From Umbelopsis ramanniana AG (taxonomy: Eukaryota; Mucoromycota; Umbelopsidomycetes; Umbelopsidales; Umbelopsidaceae), in contig NW_026252090.1 in NCBI RefSeq assembly GCF_025399195.1, positions 124,001-188,000 on the forward strand: a stretch of DNA of 64,000 nt. The letters run 5' to 3'. Every line of letters begins with the position of its first letter. Within the stretch, counting starts at the first letter, position 1. The position numbers and the translations under genes are program-made. Positions 21,568 to 32,653 of the stretch are shown piece after piece. The notes under the pieces were generated by a model. It was not told where the DNA came from and did not search any database. It was given only the letters and a program-made list of their open reading frames with translations.

Positions 21568-22020
21568 TTACTCTGCATAACGGTACACGTTTGTCTGTCT
21601 CTGGACGAATCCAACCTTTTGATACAATCGATTGGCTGCCTCGCGTTCGGGGCGGCTAGTGAGATCGATGGTGGCTGCATGTAATTTATGCTGGGCGATC
21701 TGAATAGCTTCTAACAATAAGAGTTTTCCAGCTCCTTGTCCACGGCATTTGTCGTCAACTACGACATCTTCAATATGGGCTCTTCGCCCAGTAACAGCGT
21801 CGAAACACGCCAACGTTAACATGCCGACAATCTCGGCATGGTCATCAATGGCGACCAGAACTACCGTTAGTGGCGATGCTAGAACAGATTGCAAGCGGTC
21901 CTTAGTTAAAGGCGGTGCAGATTGAGATAGCTGAGGCAACAAGTTTGCAATGCCTTTAAACACATGGTCCTCAATGGGGGTATCCGAATTGGACGGCAGT
22001 TGGATAATTTTCACAGGCAT
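21568..22020 (-). CDS. GNAT-family N-acetyltransferase
   Basis: This is an intronless 150-aa protein covering a whole GNAT fold. The acetyl-CoA-binding motif A is visible as IEDVVVDDKCRGQGAGKLLLL (R/Q-x-x-G-x-G/A), and the C-terminal motif B ends ANRLYQKVGFVQRQTNVYRY. The layout resembles glucosamine-6-phosphate N-acetyltransferase and related small-molecule GNATs (an early FKGIANLLPQLS segment, IEDVVV, YxKxGF), so a Gna1-like role in UDP-GlcNAc and chitin precursor synthesis is possible. The substrate cannot be fixed from sequence alone. The start is the ATG at 22018-22020. Confidence 0.8.
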   Translation of the reverse strand: MPVKIIQLPSNSDTPIEDHVFKGIANLLPQLSQSAPPLTKDRLQSVLASPLTVVLVAIDDHAEIVGMLTLACFDAVTGRRAHIEDVVVDDKCRGQGAGKLLLLEAIQIAQHKLHAATIDLTSRPEREAANRLYQKVGFVQRQTNVYRYAE

Positions 22021-22272
22021 AGGGCCAAAAACGAAAAGTGAATGGCCTCCCCAAGCTTTTCACACAGCGACTTTTTTCAAAAATTCAAACAATATATTAA
22101 AAAGTTTGGGATAAATTTGGTAACAGAATTACGAGAAAAACGCGTAGTGTCGCGCAGTTCACAAGAGTAGAAACATGGTAAAAGTGGGAAATCCTTTTTT
22201 GGTTGCATTGGACGTGAAGATGAGCAGGCAGAAAAAGACGTAAAAAAAAAGAGGTGGATAGGGAGAAAAAAT

Positions 22273-24165
22273 CTAGGCTGCATCTTGCAGTTGTGCAGCT
22301 GCAAGTCTGGCTTCGAGACTGCGTAGAGCTTCCTCCTTCGCCAGAAGTTCCTGTCTCTTCTCCTGAATTTCCTTTTGCACTTTGAGCTCGATATCACGGA
22401 GCTTCTCCTCTTCTCTCCTGAGCTGTTCCTCCTTCAATCGGACGCTTTGACTTGCCATCTCGTCAGCATCAAGAGCAGCACCACTTTGAACGGAAAAGGA
22501 GAGGTTGTTAGCTATGCGGCGGATATTCAGTGTTATCCATAGTCAAAATATACATACTCTTGGTCACCACCATTGATTGTGCGGCTGAGCTTCTCGGTAC
22601 GGTAGTTCTCGTACAAGAAGTCGTGAGTAATTTCCTTAAGGTCCTGGAGATGGGAACTAATACGACGCGAATGGGTAGGAAAATTATTAGCGATGAGATG
22701 TTAGGATCAAGAGCAAAAATACGTTGTAGATGTTACCTCAGGAGTGCAGATCTCAAGCGAGCGAAATCAGAGTGCTTGGGATTGTCAACTATAGGGAACA
22801 TTGTTAGGGAGAGGCAAGCAGCGCGATAGGCGATTGGGTGATAACTCACCTTCGACGGCACCCCATGGGTATTGACGACCGCGAACTGTACGTCCATTAA
22901 CAACAATTTCTTCGTCGCTACCAATGATAGCGAAAGGAAGAAGTGTCTAATCCAAAAAAAGAGAGTTCACTACGAGTTTGTGATACATTAACATCTATAT
23001 AAGCCGACATATACTGACCCTCAATTCGCTGTTCTCCTCGACGGTATCCTCATCATCTTCCTCAGGATCGTAAGGGAAGTTGTAAATGGGAATATTGTAG
23101 TGCTCAATATCCTCCATGATACGTCGCTTGAAGTCGCGCAATTCTTGTGGGGTGAGTGAATCAGCGCGGCCAATGACGGGAATAACGTTAACGCGAGGGC
23201 TGAGGCGACGCATCAACTCGATGTCAATCTCTCGGAGACTAATATGAGAGGTGGTGAGCAAGGATTGACATTTATCGATAAACTGAGTTACTGCATTCGA
23301 AACAATTACTCACGCATGGCCGGTGGGTGCAATGAAATAAAGCAATGCATGCACACGGTTGTCACGGAATCGTGGGTTACGCTTGATTCTGTTTTCTTCG
23401 GCGAGAATATCGTCGTATTGGCTTTCCAAATAACCAACAATTTCCTGGAAGCTGTTATAGGCAATGGGTGAGTGGGGACCGTTCACAAAATTCAGTTGGG
23501 CCAGTTCGATTTCTACCCCCACGATGAGTCACTTACCATTTCTCATTGTCTATGTTATCACCAAATCCAGGAGTATCAACAATGGTCAAAGAGATTCTAT
23601 CGAAAGAAAAAGAAAGATTCCAGTTAGGATCGATGTAAAACGCGATCACTCCCGTCGATGAAACTGGCTGAAAATGTTGTACCTGACACCATCTTCGTCG
23701 AGTTCTGATACAATAATAAACAAAAGATCAGCGATTGCTTTTCGTGACAAACAATAACATAAAGTTGAGCAACTTACCAACAGAGACAGGCTTAATCTTA
23801 ATGCCTGCTTCGTTGTGGGCTTCCTCAGGGTTATCAGAGATCTTTTTGGGAAGAACACCAGAATCACAGAGAGTATTGACAAAGGTGGTTCGGCCAGTTC
23901 CCGAGGCACCTATGCGTAAAAGTTCAGTATTCAGATGATAACAGAAGTGTGAGTTGCTGAACTGCATAGAAACACATACCAACTACCATGAAGGTGAATT
24001 GGAATCCCTTTTTCACGTTCTTTCTACGACCGCCTAGTCTCTGTTGATTGTGATGATGACATGACATAAAGGATTGTTAGTCAAATTTTGGCGGTGAATG
24101 GTTGAACTCGACTAATCCAACTGAAGATCTCGCGAACAAGTGTAGATGAAGCTTACGTGTGCCAT
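22273..24165 (-). CDS. Septin, Cdc11/AspA-type
   Basis: Septins are GTP-binding proteins that polymerise into rings and filaments at septa, branch sites and hyphal tips. About ten exons join. The N-terminus is [23 protein letters not shown], with a polybasic stretch, and is followed by the P-loop [15 protein letters not shown]. Switch and G4 motifs follow: [11 protein letters not shown], then [16 protein letters not shown] (AKAD-like G4). The septin unique element includes [28 protein letters not shown]. The C-terminus is a charged coiled coil (residues from [18 protein letters not shown] to the end). The P-loop variant GASGTG, instead of GESGLGK or GQSGLGK, and the coiled-coil tail point to the Cdc11/AspA group. 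In the first exon, the codons MAH are followed by the donor gtaagc. Confidence 0.9.
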
Positions 24166-25315
24166 TATGAAAAATGTTTCTTGATTGGATGGAGGAAGAA
24201 GAAGGAGCACCTGCTGTTGGTGCCAGGAGTTTCTACGCTACACACGCTTTAGTGCCCAGCCAATCAAAATCAAGCCCCGCCCATTGGGATCCCTCCGCCC
24301 TCTACTTGCACGAGGAATACTGACAAACAACGTTGTCAGATCCCCACTACCTCCTTTTGAACAGCCCTTATTCGCATTCAGTGCAAACGACAATTGGTTC
24401 TTTGTAATTTGTATGTAGCATGGGGACCTCCTTCTCAGTTCAGCAATTCAGGAACACACAAGAACTAACGGAAGTTGAGCGGGAATTTTTTGATAGTCTG
24501 TGGACCACGAAAAGAAAAATTGCGCTTCGGGTTCAATATTCACAAAGTTGGAAAACGCAAATGAAATACTGAAAAAACCTAAAGGAATGAGCAATGCAGG
24601 CGGGCGTGATATGATTGTGCGACTCTCAAAGTGTCAAATTCGGATGTCCTTTGAATGGGGCGATTTGCAGATCAAAACAGAATAACTTGCACTTAGTTTG
24701 CATCGTTTACTGTTTTGATAAACAGTGTAACTCGGTTAACGTTGACATACATAGAATATATATAATGTGCCATCACGAAGTAATATGTGACTGACGATGG
24801 TAGGGCTACATTGTGGGAGTCCATCGATATTATTTTCTCGAAAGCAAAGGTAGTTCCTTTAGGGACCAGATCACATCGTTAATTAATGTCTCAAAATGCG
24901 CTACTGACTGAACATGGAAGATTACCAAGTATTTCACAGATATTATCGAGAAAATGTTCATTGAACAGATAAACCTGGATCAGAAAAGCGGGGCTGCAAC
25001 GTGTCTCTAACATGATGATCAATTCTTTCTACATCAAGTGTCAAATCTCTTAGAGCATGAATTTGTTCAGTTACTTTGTCAAAAATCTTGAAGAACTATG
25101 TAATCATGTCTGGAGTCTATGGTGTTATTCCATGTGCCATTATCCATCAACATATCGCTGCAGTCATGGGCGACTAACGAGTTTGTGCGTAAAAGTGCCA
25201 AGCTGGCCACAAACACTAATATCGGAGTTTTAACCTCAAGATGGATGGTGCACGGAAAAGCCGTCTCGTTTATGGCAGGCTGGGACGTGGAACTCACTCT
25301 GACCACTAGGACATC
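24166..25315. other. Divergent intergenic region between septin and COY1 genes
   Basis: This 1.15-kb region holds no gene I can name. It contains a 50-codon ATG frame at 24420-24572 (listed separately). On the minus strand there is a protein-like open stretch at about 24950-25306 that lacks an ATG and needs an uncertain intron. Promoters of both flanking genes are expected here. Confidence 0.4.
24420..24572 (+). CDS. Candidate 50-aa ORF with N-myristoylation-like start
   Basis: The ATG frame encodes MGTSFSVQQF and ends after 50 codons at TGA. Gly2 with Ser6 fits the MGxxxS/T N-myristoylation pattern, and the middle (ELTEVEREFFDSLW) looks helical. It could be a whole micro-protein, a first exon, or chance. 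No homologue is recognised. Confidence 0.2.
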   Translation: MGTSFSVQQFRNTQELTEVEREFFDSLWTTKRKIALRVQYSQSWKTQMKY

Positions 25316-28161
25316 ATGGCAGCAGAAGTCGATAGTTTTTCTTCTGCCATAAGCTTCTGGAAGAACGCCAACCTTAGTTCTTTGCAGAATGAGCTAGATC
25401 AGCAGGGCTTAGAGATCGTCGAAAAGCAAAAGGATGGCCTTATATCCAGAAAGAAGCTCGCTGAGCAAACACGAGGTACAACCGCAACAAACAGGGACAT
25501 TCACAAATAATGCTGGATACTAATAGTATAATATGATTGCAATTGCTTAGATTTCAAGAAGTTAACAGATGAAGAAAAGTTACAACAAATCAAAGGGCTG
25601 CTAAAATGTAGGTTCTGACTCCATTGCAAAGATATACTTTTCACGTCTAGTCCAACTGATAACCTCCTGTACCAGCATATCAGACCGAAATCGACTCTCT
25701 CACAAAACGAACGAAGTATTCCGAGAACTCTTTCCTGTCAATATATAAATTGTTAGCAGATGCACCCGACCCCACTCCCTTCCTCGAAGCGGCTGTAGTA
25801 AGTTTAGCACCTACAGAACCACGTATACTAGCTTTCCATAGGATTAAACCATTGCCTTTATTATAGGATCAAAGTACAAAACTGATTGATCAGGATTCTC
25901 TTATTACAGAGAATCAAAAGTTACGGCAACAGCTCGAGGAAGCGAACAAACAATTGGTTGCTACAACGCAATCTGCATCCGACGCATCTGAATGGAAATC
26001 AAAGTACGAGCAGCTTGAATCTAAGTTCCAGGATAGCATAAACGAGAAGGTCGATGAAAAGGAGCAGGAAAACAAACTGCAATTGAACGAAAAAATCAGA
26101 TTGTATAAGGAACGGTACGTGTACTCACTGACAATTTCGAGCTTGATGCCATACATTAAACCAACAACCCTTTACAGCGAGCATGATTTGCAAAGGCAGC
26201 TCAGTCAAGCTCATGGCCAATTGACGCAATTGAAGCATAGCCATGACGATTCACAAGCTAAGCTGATAGATCACAGCTCCAAATATGGTGGGTTATAAGG
26301 AAGCCGGCTTATAAGTCTCGTATGCTGACGAATAACACTCCATGCAATAGATGAAGAAGTTGTAGCAAAATTGGCAGAGCTTGATATCGTCGTAATGGAT
26401 TTGGAAAGAGCCAATGCCAGAGTGATTGAAGCTCAGAGCAAAAATGTAAGCGACTGGCATAATGGTCATGGGTTCCTCCTTTACGCTAACGAATCGGAAA
26501 CTCAATATAGGAAAAGCTAAAGGAAGAAATCGTCAAACTTAAGAGTCAGGCTCAAGATCAAGAAAAGTGAGTAAATTATTTATGGTCGTATGCATGATGA
26601 TTCACATACTGAGCTCAATGTTCTTTGCAGCGCTGTTGTACCGAAACAAAAAGAAGCTGAGATGACGCGACTTATAACTGACTTGGGAAATTACAAAGAT
26701 GTACTGCAGAAAACAGAAACTCGACTGGGTAAAAAGATAAAGGATTTGACTACACAGCTTACAGCCAAAGTAAGTTATAACAGTTGGATCATTATGAACG
26801 AATTGTTTAGTCCTTGGATAACTGACAATTCTCATAAAATCTAGTCCTCGGAATTAGATGCTATGCGCGAATCAATGAAGAAATATGAAGACTACGAGGA
26901 AATTAAGCGAGAGCTTGAAATTATGAAGGTTAGTGCCAATGAATATAACTTACGGCGATTCGCCATTACCAGTACTTAACTAGATATCAAACAGTATGTG
27001 GAGTTCTCAACTGGCGATGACGATGATGGATACCAGTTCGATGCCGAAGGAGTTCTCAAGACAAGTCAAGATAGCAGAGATTCGTTGGAAGTACGGTTGA
27101 TGACCAAGAATAAGAGGCTCGAGAACACTAACACTGCATTCAAGAGTTCGCTGGCGGAGAGCAAGAAGGAACTAGATGTCACACGTACAGAATTGGAAGC
27201 TGTACGGAAAACTGTAGAAGAGCAGAAATCATTGATCGAGAAATTAGAAGAGGATGTATACCGCATGGATCAATCGAAATCGGAAGCAGGATCTGGTATC
27301 CTCACGCAGTCATCATCCACTGCGAACCTGAATTTCTTGTCGCAGCCATCAATGAGTTCTCCTAGAAGCAGCTTTGATGTCTCTTCAAGGGAAGACAAGA
27401 GCATTCTGCCCATTATCACCGGACAGAGGGATCGATTCAGACAGAGAAATGCGCAGTTAGAAGAAGAGTTGAAAAAACAAGAATCATCTATGGAGGATCT
27501 CCGAGGCGAAGTGGATATGCTCAAGCAGGATAACCTGAAACTATATGAGAAGCTTAAATTTGTGCATGTGTGGAAGGAAGAGAGAGTGCATGGCAAACAA
27601 GTAAGTACTAGGCGATTTCACCCTGCAGAAAACCGTTATGTCTGGTCATCATCATTAATACTTTGATGAATAGGGCAATACTGCTGTCGTGAATATGAAT
27701 TCTGATTCTGCCGGTTCGCCATATCGTCGCGGAGGGGAAGGTACATCCAATGGGAAATACGACGACCCAGCCGACAAATACGGGAAACTTTACGAAGAAA
27801 ATATGAACCCATTCACGCAATTCCACCGAAGGGTATGTACTGAATGACGCTTGCATATCAGTTAAACAATGAAGTGACTTATCATCATCTATAGGAGGAA
27901 AACAGACGGTACCAGTCCCTTAATCCAGCAGAGAAGGTGACACTTTCTCTTACTCGGCTTTTTGTGTCCAACAAGTGGTCGCGTTACTTTTTCATCATTT
28001 ATTCTTTACTTCTCCATTTACTTGTGATGGTCACTTTGTACCAGCTAAGTTTGTGGGAGGAATGTCGTCATGATCATGAAACTCCCAACTTTGCAAACCC
28101 CATGGGAATGAACGACAATGGCGAAGGCATGGCTGGCGGTTTAGGTGGCCAACTATTATAA
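25316..28161 (+). CDS. COY1: Golgi coiled-coil membrane protein CASP/Coy1
   Basis: COY1/CASP is a tail-anchored golgin that tethers vesicles in intra-Golgi retrograde transport. About a dozen exons join to a protein near 680 aa. The start is MAAEVDSFSSAISFWKNANLSSLQNELDQQGLEIVEKQKDGL, typical of the family. Nearly all of the rest is heptad coiled coil, with Lys/Glu/Gln-rich segments throughout. The conserved C-terminal domain reads GQRDRFRQRNAQLEEEL, later YGKLYEENMNPFTQFHRREENRRYQSLNPAEK. It is followed by the single transmembrane anchor (WSRYFFIIYSLLLHLLVMVTLYQLS) and a short luminal tail starting WEECRHDHE. The conserved order of coiled coil, CASP-C domain and tail anchor makes this secure. 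Confidence 0.92.
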
Positions 28162-28263
28162 TATTGTACAATCATGTAATTAAAACATACCCACTTCTGC
28201 CCAAAGCTGGTTAATTCTGTTTTTCTTAGAATTTCACTCTATTTCACAATGCTTTTATTATAA

Positions 28264-30630
28264 TTACTGGTTCTCCAAAAGTGCAGATTGACCCCACTCT
28301 ATGACTTGTTGAATCCGTTCTTCGGAGAACCCCTTTTTCCGAGCAAAGCTGATCAACGTATTGACGGTTTTGGTATCGATCGGAATACCCGAATCAGAGC
28401 GTTGGCTGGTTTGCGGTATCATTTCCTTTTGAGCAATAGCATATGCTTGTTCCCAACCCTCTTCGCCTTTCATTCGACACAATGCCTCAATGTAGGAATT
28501 ATAGTTGTTGGTATTGAGCGGGAACTGGTAGCGTTTCAGACTATCCCATATCTGTTGCGCCTTGTAGCCGTACCCATTGTGCGCACAACTATCCAGTACA
28601 ATAGACACCGACGCTTGGTCGATGTTCTTGTCTTGTGTAGGAGTCGACGAGAGACTCAGCGTGTCCCAGATTTGAACAACCTCGTGGCCTTGTCCAATTC
28701 GATTATAAGCATTCATCAATCCGTTATAGATGGCGATATCTGGATCGAGATACAAATCCATTTTGATAAGCTTGTGAATTTGTTCTAATGCAAGATCATC
28801 TTGATGTTTGGCTGCCGCGTTCAAAAGAGTCGTATAAGTATGTGCATTAGGTCGTATTTGTAACTGTCTCATATCTGTAAACAACGCCAATGCTGTCGCT
28901 AATGCTGCAGAGCCATGATCGTCTCCATCTATAAAGTGTCTTCTATCATCGTCCTCCTCAACCGAGTAAATATAAGATGGAGCGTATGATAACTGGTTGT
29001 CGTTTTCGCTGTCAGTGGACACGGCATTTGTAGCCGTTTGCGTGAAGGAGGTGATCAGAGCCGTAAAGAATTGCGTGTCCAGAGTTATGGTATTCGATGA
29101 ATCAGCCTTACGACGTCTGGCAGGAACATGCTTCTCTTTTACAGCATAATAGATATCCAATGCCGTGTCGAGATCGCCGCTTTTCGTGTAAGCGGTGATC
29201 AGACTTGTGTATGTAGCTGTGTCAGGATGGTGAAATCGGGAAGCATTCTTTTCATGGAACACCGTATCAAACAAATGCTGAGCTTCCTTTGCTTTTCCTT
29301 TGAGAGTCAAAGCATTTAATAAAGCATTGAAAGCAAGCCGATCAGGTCGAATGCTTTCTCGATATGAGGTGGTCTCAATAGTATTCACCACATCCGCAAT
29401 TTGTCGTTCGTCACCTTTCGCCGCTGCGTTGACTAAGCTGGAAAGTACTCTCTCATTGGCTCGTATGCCTCGCTCAGACATTTCGCGGTATAGCGTCATT
29501 GCCTCGTCAATGTTATTTGATCTCGCCTGTGCGTCAATCATGATACCGTAGGTTACCACGTCTGGTTTCAGGCCAGCTTGCGACAAGTCGTCCATTATTT
29601 TGACGCCTTCAGATGGTAAGTTTTGCTTTAAGCAAGCATCCAACATTGTATTGTACGTGATGAGATCGAATTGAAGGTGAGGGAAACTCGAGCTCGCTGT
29701 GCTATAAAGTTCGAACAGCTTATGAAAGGAACTTGGTATATCGCTGAGGAACAGGAGCATACTGTTGAAGGTGGTGATATCCGTTTCATTCCTTTTTGCT
29801 TCATTGTCACAAATATATTCGAGTACATTATTTCCCAACCGTTCGTCGTGTGTACTTGCTGCAATTTTCAAAAGTGTTGAAAAAGTGTACTGATTAGGTT
29901 GGATTCCACGTTGCTCCATGTCATTATACATGGACCGAGCCTTGTCATATTCTGAATTCGACGCAAGTAGGCTAATCAAGGTGTTGTACGTATTAACGTC
30001 TGGTTCGACTTCTTGCTGTTGCATCTCTCTGAGTAACGACATGGCTTTTGAAGAATCCTTGACTGCTTTGTATACACCCATCATTGTATTGTATGTATAA
30101 ATATTTGGAATTAGTCCACGTCGTTGCATGTCTTGGAGGACTTTATAACCTGCTGTTGGATTTCTCTGCACGCCATAACAGTATATGAGAGCATGCAATT
30201 CGAAATGAGAAACTGGAAGATTAAAAACAGGTTCCATATCTGCTATAATTCGCTGGAGCAGCTGTACATCGGAGGGTTTTTTGCCTTTTCGAAGGGTTAA
30301 AACAAGCTTCCTCAACGCTTCTTTGTCAAGTGACTGTGGGTTGGCTCCAGATACCAAAGCTCTGTAGGCCGTATGTATCCGTGGTATATCACCATCATTT
30401 GTTGCCTCCTTTAGTTCTTGCAGAGGACTTGATTTGGTTGTATATGACTTTGCAAATTGGGGTTGAGCCGAGATTGTTTGTTTGGAGATAGCCCGTGGCA
30501 GAGATGATGCAGCGTGCGGGAATGAATATCGCACATTGGGCAATCTAGCGACCACTACCCTCTCAGATGCATTCCGAGTACAGGATACTGTGGTAAGTCG
30601 CGAGAATCCTCGGATTTGGCGAGGGATCAT
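28264..30630 (-). CDS. Mitochondrial pentatricopeptide-repeat (PPR) protein
   Basis: This is an intronless 788-aa protein. The first about 60 residues are rich in Arg and Ser and almost free of acidic residues until residue 23, consistent with a mitochondrial presequence. From about residue 140 there are many 35-residue PPR units, with recurring cores such as PNIYTYNTMMGVYKAVKDSSKAMSLLREM, PDVNTYNTLISLLASNSEYDKARSMYNDM and PDVVTYGIMIDAQARSNNIDEAMTLYREM. PPR arrays bind specific organellar RNAs for processing, stability or translation. A polar Ser/Asp-rich insert lies around residues 535-565. The RNA target is unknown. The gene ends about 100 bp from the convergent COY1 stop. Confidence 0.88.
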   Translation of the reverse strand: MIPRQIRGFSRLTTVSCTRNASERVVVARLPNVRYSFPHAASSLPRAISKQTISAQPQFAKSYTTKSSPLQELKEATNDGDIPRIHTAYRALVSGANPQSLDKEALRKLVLTLRKGKKPSDVQLLQRIIADMEPVFNLPVSHFELHALIYCYGVQRNPTAGYKVLQDMQRRGLIPNIYTYNTMMGVYKAVKDSSKAMSLLREMQQQEVEPDVNTYNTLISLLASNSEYDKARSMYNDMEQRGIQPNQYTFSTLLKIAASTHDERLGNNVLEYICDNEAKRNETDITTFNSMLLFLSDIPSSFHKLFELYSTASSSFPHLQFDLITYNTMLDACLKQNLPSEGVKIMDDLSQAGLKPDVVTYGIMIDAQARSNNIDEAMTLYREMSERGIRANERVLSSLVNAAAKGDERQIADVVNTIETTSYRESIRPDRLAFNALLNALTLKGKAKEAQHLFDTVFHEKNASRFHHPDTATYTSLITAYTKSGDLDTALDIYYAVKEKHVPARRRKADSSNTITLDTQFFTALITSFTQTATNAVSTDSENDNQLSYAPSYIYSVEEDDDRRHFIDGDDHGSAALATALALFTDMRQLQIRPNAHTYTTLLNAAAKHQDDLALEQIHKLIKMDLYLDPDIAIYNGLMNAYNRIGQGHEVVQIWDTLSLSSTPTQDKNIDQASVSIVLDSCAHNGYGYKAQQIWDSLKRYQFPLNTNNYNSYIEALCRMKGEEGWEQAYAIAQKEMIPQTSQRSDSGIPIDTKTVNTLISFARKKGFSEERIQQVIEWGQSALLENQ

Positions 30631-32653
30631 ATAGGTCGAGGCGCCAAGGTGTACGGCGGAATGTGGCAGGACTATGGATTTTTTTCTTGAAGGGGTGTTT
30701 GTTGAGAGCCAGTGACTGTTTCTTGCTCAATTTCCAAGACTGATAATTCAGTGCCCCATCTCCCACAACATGGGCAAAAGTTTTGTTTACGGCCTTTGGT
30801 ATAAAAATGTTACCAAGAGAGCTTTTTTATAGCATAAAAAAAAAGAACTTATGAACGTATTATAATAGACTACCAAAAGGTTGGCTGCATCTCCATTATA
30901 TCGCAAATTATCATACATCAACTCCATCGACTTAAGAACACTTGCAGATTCTGGAAAGGAGCGATTGCTACAACATACACTCCATTTTCTGTGAAAATAC
31001 TGCTCAACTATATTGTATCGATGAATTATTATCCAATATAGAAATATCTATGGATATGGAGACTTGCCGAGAAGCTGATGCTGCTATTCCAAAGTTGGAC
31101 GAAACCCCTTGCGTATTGTAATAGTCGACCCGTTACATGTCAGTGTACTGAGGAGATACTAACTATACCAGATACATGTTTCCGAAAGCCGGATCATATT
31201 GTGATTGATAGTTGTATTTCAAGATTCAAATAGACGATTTATATGCATGGATACAGCAGAGTTATCAACTTTGAACGCATGTAGAGAGAGCGTAATAGCT
31301 GATGGCAATCCATATCGGCTGTATCGATCATCTTTGATGTACATTTGGCACATGTTAGAGTACTGATATGATAAGAGTTCGCTATTGGAAGCATCGCCGT
31401 TTTGAAAGTGAGTAACGAAGGCGGAGAAGATTCAAAAGATTTGTCTAATGCTATCAGGGAGCATTTTTGATTGCCGCTTATCATCTGTGCCACTTCTACT
31501 ACCACCAAATTATTTAACCTGACATTTCCTGGCTTACACAATATACTTATCGAGCCAAATACTTTGCTAATGAGAGTTGATGCTGATTCATTTATATCTA
31601 TACTCGCTTCAACTATACATGGAGCATAAAACACATGAATGATAAAATGAGCTACTTGTACGACTTGGAACTATCTCCGTATAGGTGGGTTAATTGGGTA
31701 TAAACTGACAGCCAATAAGACATATGAAGAAAGCTCACAGTCATAAATAAAGGCAGATTGGATCCATCTGACCGTTATTATACGATAGAGAGCCATGAAA
31801 GTTAGTAGGCGAAATGGAAGTCCGGTGAGTTCTGTATGCGCATAACTAAATAGACCATAGACAGACAGAATGAAACCATAGACGTAAGGAAATGACAATG
31901 TGTGGGACCGATTCATGAACGATCAGCCCAACTCTTCTGGGTAACATTTGAAATATTAAGGTTCTCACACAGTGTTTTCCCAGACGAAATGTAATGTCAG
32001 CCAATGCCTGTGAGAAGACATATGCGGCAGAGGGACTAATAAAGGCAAAACTTAATGAAAAGCTCATAGTCTTATCGAAATGGGTACGTAGTAATTGCAA
32101 GGTCTACCAGCCCAAAGCCATGAATGGTAATTTAGTGTGATAGGGAATGTGAAAGAAAACGACGGTCCAATGGCTAGCTGAATAACTTGACCATCAGCCA
32201 ATAATATTCGAGAGATGACAAATGGTAAATCCGTGAGCACTGGGTTAAAAAGGAACAATTGCGAAGCGGGCAGATAGCGGTTCGGGCATTGTTAGATTAG
32301 CTTTTCATAGCTTGATATCATAAAACTACGTGCCTCAACATTGAGCTTGCGTTAAATTTACAATTTGTTATTTTCAAGGAAAGAGAAGTAACCGTGACAG
32401 CTATTTTAGAGGATAAATAGCCAAAACGCAGAGCTGAAATACGTCCTTTACCCAAAGTCTAATAACTCAAACTCTCACGAAACATGCTGTAAAAGGCAAT
32501 TTATCTACATGTGACCCGTTATGGCGCTGAACTCGTCCTACATCCGTTATCGGAAAAAGCATTTTGAGTGGAGGCCTGTCGCGAAAGTATAAATACCACG
32601 TCTTCTTTTTGTTCCCCCGCTTAGTTGAATCAAAATCATCCTGGCGTTTTCCT
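30631..32653. other. Long intergenic region, no assigned gene
   Basis: About 2 kb without a gene I can name. On the minus strand, 31671-32300 carries three overlapping hydrophobic open frames that might be exons or decayed pieces of a membrane protein, but they lack a clear ATG and consistent splice sites. A GTG-started frame at 31239-31634 has no domain. The right end holds the permease promoter. Confidence 0.4.
32588..32595 (+). promoter_or_regulatory. TATA box of amino-acid permease gene
   Basis: The sequence tataaata lies 66 bp before the ATG at 32654, within the usual fungal range. Confidence 0.5.

Noticed and set aside
31239-31634. 131-codon minus-strand frame
   Set aside because: It starts at GTG; the first ATG lies deep inside it, and no domain or splice partner was found.
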